From Alphaproteobacteria bacterium (GTDB lineage Bacteria; Pseudomonadota; Alphaproteobacteria; Micavibrionales; Micavibrionaceae), in the NCBI GenBank assembly GCA_021775995.1, contig JAJFGS010000013.1:124001-188000 (forward strand): a DNA stretch of 64,000 nucleotides, given 5' to 3'. The notes beneath the pieces are model-generated. The model made no database searches, was not told where the DNA came from, and saw only the letters and a program-made list of their open reading frames with translations. Made by a program: the position numbers and the translations under genes. Shown piece by piece: positions 62,491-64,000 of the stretch (its first letter is position 1; every line of letters begins with the position of its first letter).

Positions 62491-63573
62491 TTATCTATGT
62501 GCTGTGCCAACTGCTTCAAGAATGTGGTTAAAGTTATCTTGTTCTATAAATTTGACTAAATCATGGTTTATTTGACTAACAAGCTCTGGCCCATGAAAAA
62601 CAAGGGCAGAGTAGATTTGAACCAGTGAAGCCCCTGCTTTTATCTTGTCATAAGCATCTGCTCCACTTGCAATGCCGCCAACACCAATAATGGGAATTTG
62701 ACCTTTAGTCAGTTGATAAAAATTACCAATTATTTCAGTTGATTTGTCTTTGACGGGATTGCCGCTAAGTCCACCTTTTTGATCACCAAATTTTTTGGCA
62801 AGAAAATCAGGACGATCCAATGTTGTGTTGGTTAGAATAAGACCATCAATGCCACTGTCGAGTGCGGTCTGTGCCAGTTCTTGTTGTTGTTCATTGGTTA
62901 AATCAGGCGCGAGTTTTACCAAAATTGGTGGTGGGTTGTCAGGATCACAATGGGCTTTGCGTGCTTGTTTAATGCTGTTTATTAACGGCATTAGATGGTC
63001 ACGGTCTTGTAGATTTCTTAGACCTGGAGTGTTGGGTGAAGAAATATTAATGGCGTAATAATCGGCCAAGGAACCAAGTTGCTTGATTAGATAGGTATAA
63101 TCATTAGCGGGGTTGGTTTGATCTTTATTCATTCCAATATTAAGACCAACGTTGCCAGTAGGGCGGTTTTTATTTTTCTTAAAGGTTCGTACATTTTGTT
63201 TAAAAACATTGATGCCTTTATTAGGAAAGCCCATACGATTAATGACGGCTTGATTTTTGACATCTCTAAACACGCGGGGGCGAGGGTTACCATCCTGTGG
63301 TTCTGGCGTCACAGTGCCAACTTCGGTAAAACCAAAACCCATATTTAAAATAGGCGTGATGACTTCGGCGTTTTTATCAAAACCAGCTGATAGTCCGACG
63401 GGGTTTTCAAAATTCAAATTCCAAAGTTTGATTTTTAGACGGTCATCTTTAATGGATGGAATATGTGGAGATAAACCATGTTTAAGTGACTGTATCGTTA
63501 CTTGATGAGCCGTTTCAGGATCTAGCGCATGAAAGAAAGGTTTTATATATTTGAAAGGTATATTTAGAGACAT
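62491..63573 (-). CDS. pyrD: dihydroorotate dehydrogenase (quinone), class 2
   Basis: 360 residues. Oxidises dihydroorotate to orotate at the inner membrane with quinone as acceptor. N-terminal amphipathic helix region, then NPVGLSAGFDKNAEVI and FVEVGTVTP-like (here FTEVGTVTPEPQDGNPRPRVFR) FMN-barrel segments. The catalytic Ser lies in NISSPNTPGLRNLQ, and IPIIGVGGIASGADAYDKIKAGA binds phosphate. Same pathway as pyrE. Confidence 0.96.
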   Translation of the reverse strand: MSLNIPFKYIKPFFHALDPETAHQVTIQSLKHGLSPHIPSIKDDRLKIKLWNLNFENPVGLSAGFDKNAEVITPILNMGFGFTEVGTVTPEPQDGNPRPRVFRDVKNQAVINRMGFPNKGINVFKQNVRTFKKNKNRPTGNVGLNIGMNKDQTNPANDYTYLIKQLGSLADYYAINISSPNTPGLRNLQDRDHLMPLINSIKQARKAHCDPDNPPPILVKLAPDLTNEQQQELAQTALDSGIDGLILTNTTLDRPDFLAKKFGDQKGGLSGNPVKDKSTEIIGNFYQLTKGQIPIIGVGGIASGADAYDKIKAGASLVQIYSALVFHGPELVSQINHDLVKFIEQDNFNHILEAVGTAHR

Positions 63574-63619
63574 GATTTAATAGAACAGGTTGAGGCAGGC
63601 TTAATCAAGACCGAATGTT

Positions 63620-64000
63620 CTAATTAACATGTTTTATGCCTTCAATTAAGTAACGCCAGCCTGTCATAATGGTCAAGATTGCGGCGATTGATATTAAGAT
63701 ATGACCATAAAATAGCGTGTTTGGTAAAATAACGTCGCCATAGTCTCCCACAACCAAGAAGCCAAGGGCAATCATTTGAACGGTGGTCTTCCATTTGGCG
63801 AGTTTTGAAACAGGGAGTTGAATGTTTTTGGGCCCTAAAAATTCACGAAGACCAGAGATTAAGATTTCGCGGATCAGGATGGTGATGGCAGGGATGAGCC
63901 ATAATCCTTCAAGGCGGTCATAACCAGCCAAAACGATTAAGAGTGCGACAATGAAAATTTTATCAGCAATAGGGTCAAGAAAGGTACCTATAGGGCTGAT
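63620..64000 (-). CDS. pgsA: CDP-diacylglycerol-glycerol-3-phosphate phosphatidyltransferase (5' end missing)
   Basis: The C-terminal 126 residues are in the window; the frame continues past base 64000. GTFLDPIADKIF is the last part of the CDP-alcohol phosphatidyltransferase signature, followed by IREILISGLREFLG and KWKTTVQMIALG with hydrophobic spans. First committed step of phosphatidylglycerol synthesis, in the inner membrane. Confidence 0.92.
   Translation of the reverse strand: MSPIGTFLDPIADKIFIVALLIVLAGYDRLEGLWLIPAITILIREILISGLREFLGPKNIQLPVSKLAKWKTTVQMIALGFLVVGDYGDVILPNTLFYGHILISIAAILTIMTGWRYLIEGIKHVN

Overview
The window looks like the chromosome of a low-G+C alphaproteobacterium. The strongest clade marker is a ChpT-type histidine phosphotransferase (CtrA phosphorelay, 40616-41329). 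A conserved alphaproteobacterial S24 regulator, the long Rickettsia/Thermus-type isocitrate dehydrogenase and KDO synthesis (kdsB) agree with this. The order cannot be fixed from sequence alone. Several families of dispersed palindromic repeats and decaying genes suggest a genome that is being eroded and rearranged.

Layout. (1) 1-2180, minus strand: nadK, pyrE and an S24-type HTH regulator. (2) 2368-18325, plus strand: a compact podovirus-type particle cassette. Its order is two conserved phage-associated proteins, a small protein, portal, Bbp19-like protein, scaffold, capsid, tail tube A, nozzle, internal-virion-like protein, tailspike, lysozyme-like protein, TerL, spanin-like protein, SleB-type endolysin and GTA-type holin. 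I see no integrase, replication gene, RNA polymerase or attachment site. Three minus-strand or odd genes lie inside it, among them a PilZ protein. (3) 18322-30744: housekeeping and envelope genes (EamA transporter, icd, folD-yggT, acnA, sodC, SIMPL, FkbM) with an ankyrin protein and orphans. (4) 30745-33262: an accessory stretch in which a GIY-YIG nuclease, a membrane protein and a possible Ntn-hydrolase are each separated by the same palindromic repeat. (5) 33293-48717: lepA, two large orphan proteins, purH, chpT, galU-phosphomannomutase, an M24 peptidase, rpsU, ggt and aquaporin. (6) 48755-64000, minus strand: the Yej peptide ABC transporter scattered in four pieces among argC-argB-argD, macro-domain, histidine phosphatase, kdsB and nuclease genes, then pyrD and pgsA.

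The most interesting system is the phage cassette. It has about the content and size of a gene transfer agent (particle, packaging and lysis only) but is built from a T7/BPP-1-like podovirus rather than the siphovirus-like ancestor of the known Rhodobacter GTA. It meets host genes without visible scars: the holin stop overlaps the convergent EamA gene by 4 nt. The S24 regulator lies divergently at its left end, and AATCCT/AGGATT half-sites recur at both the left promoter and the capsid promoter, suggesting a single control circuit.

A second result is genetic decay. Both argF and argH survive only as stubs with large internal deletions, next to apparently intact argC, argB and argD. A membrane-protein gene sits between the two stubs.
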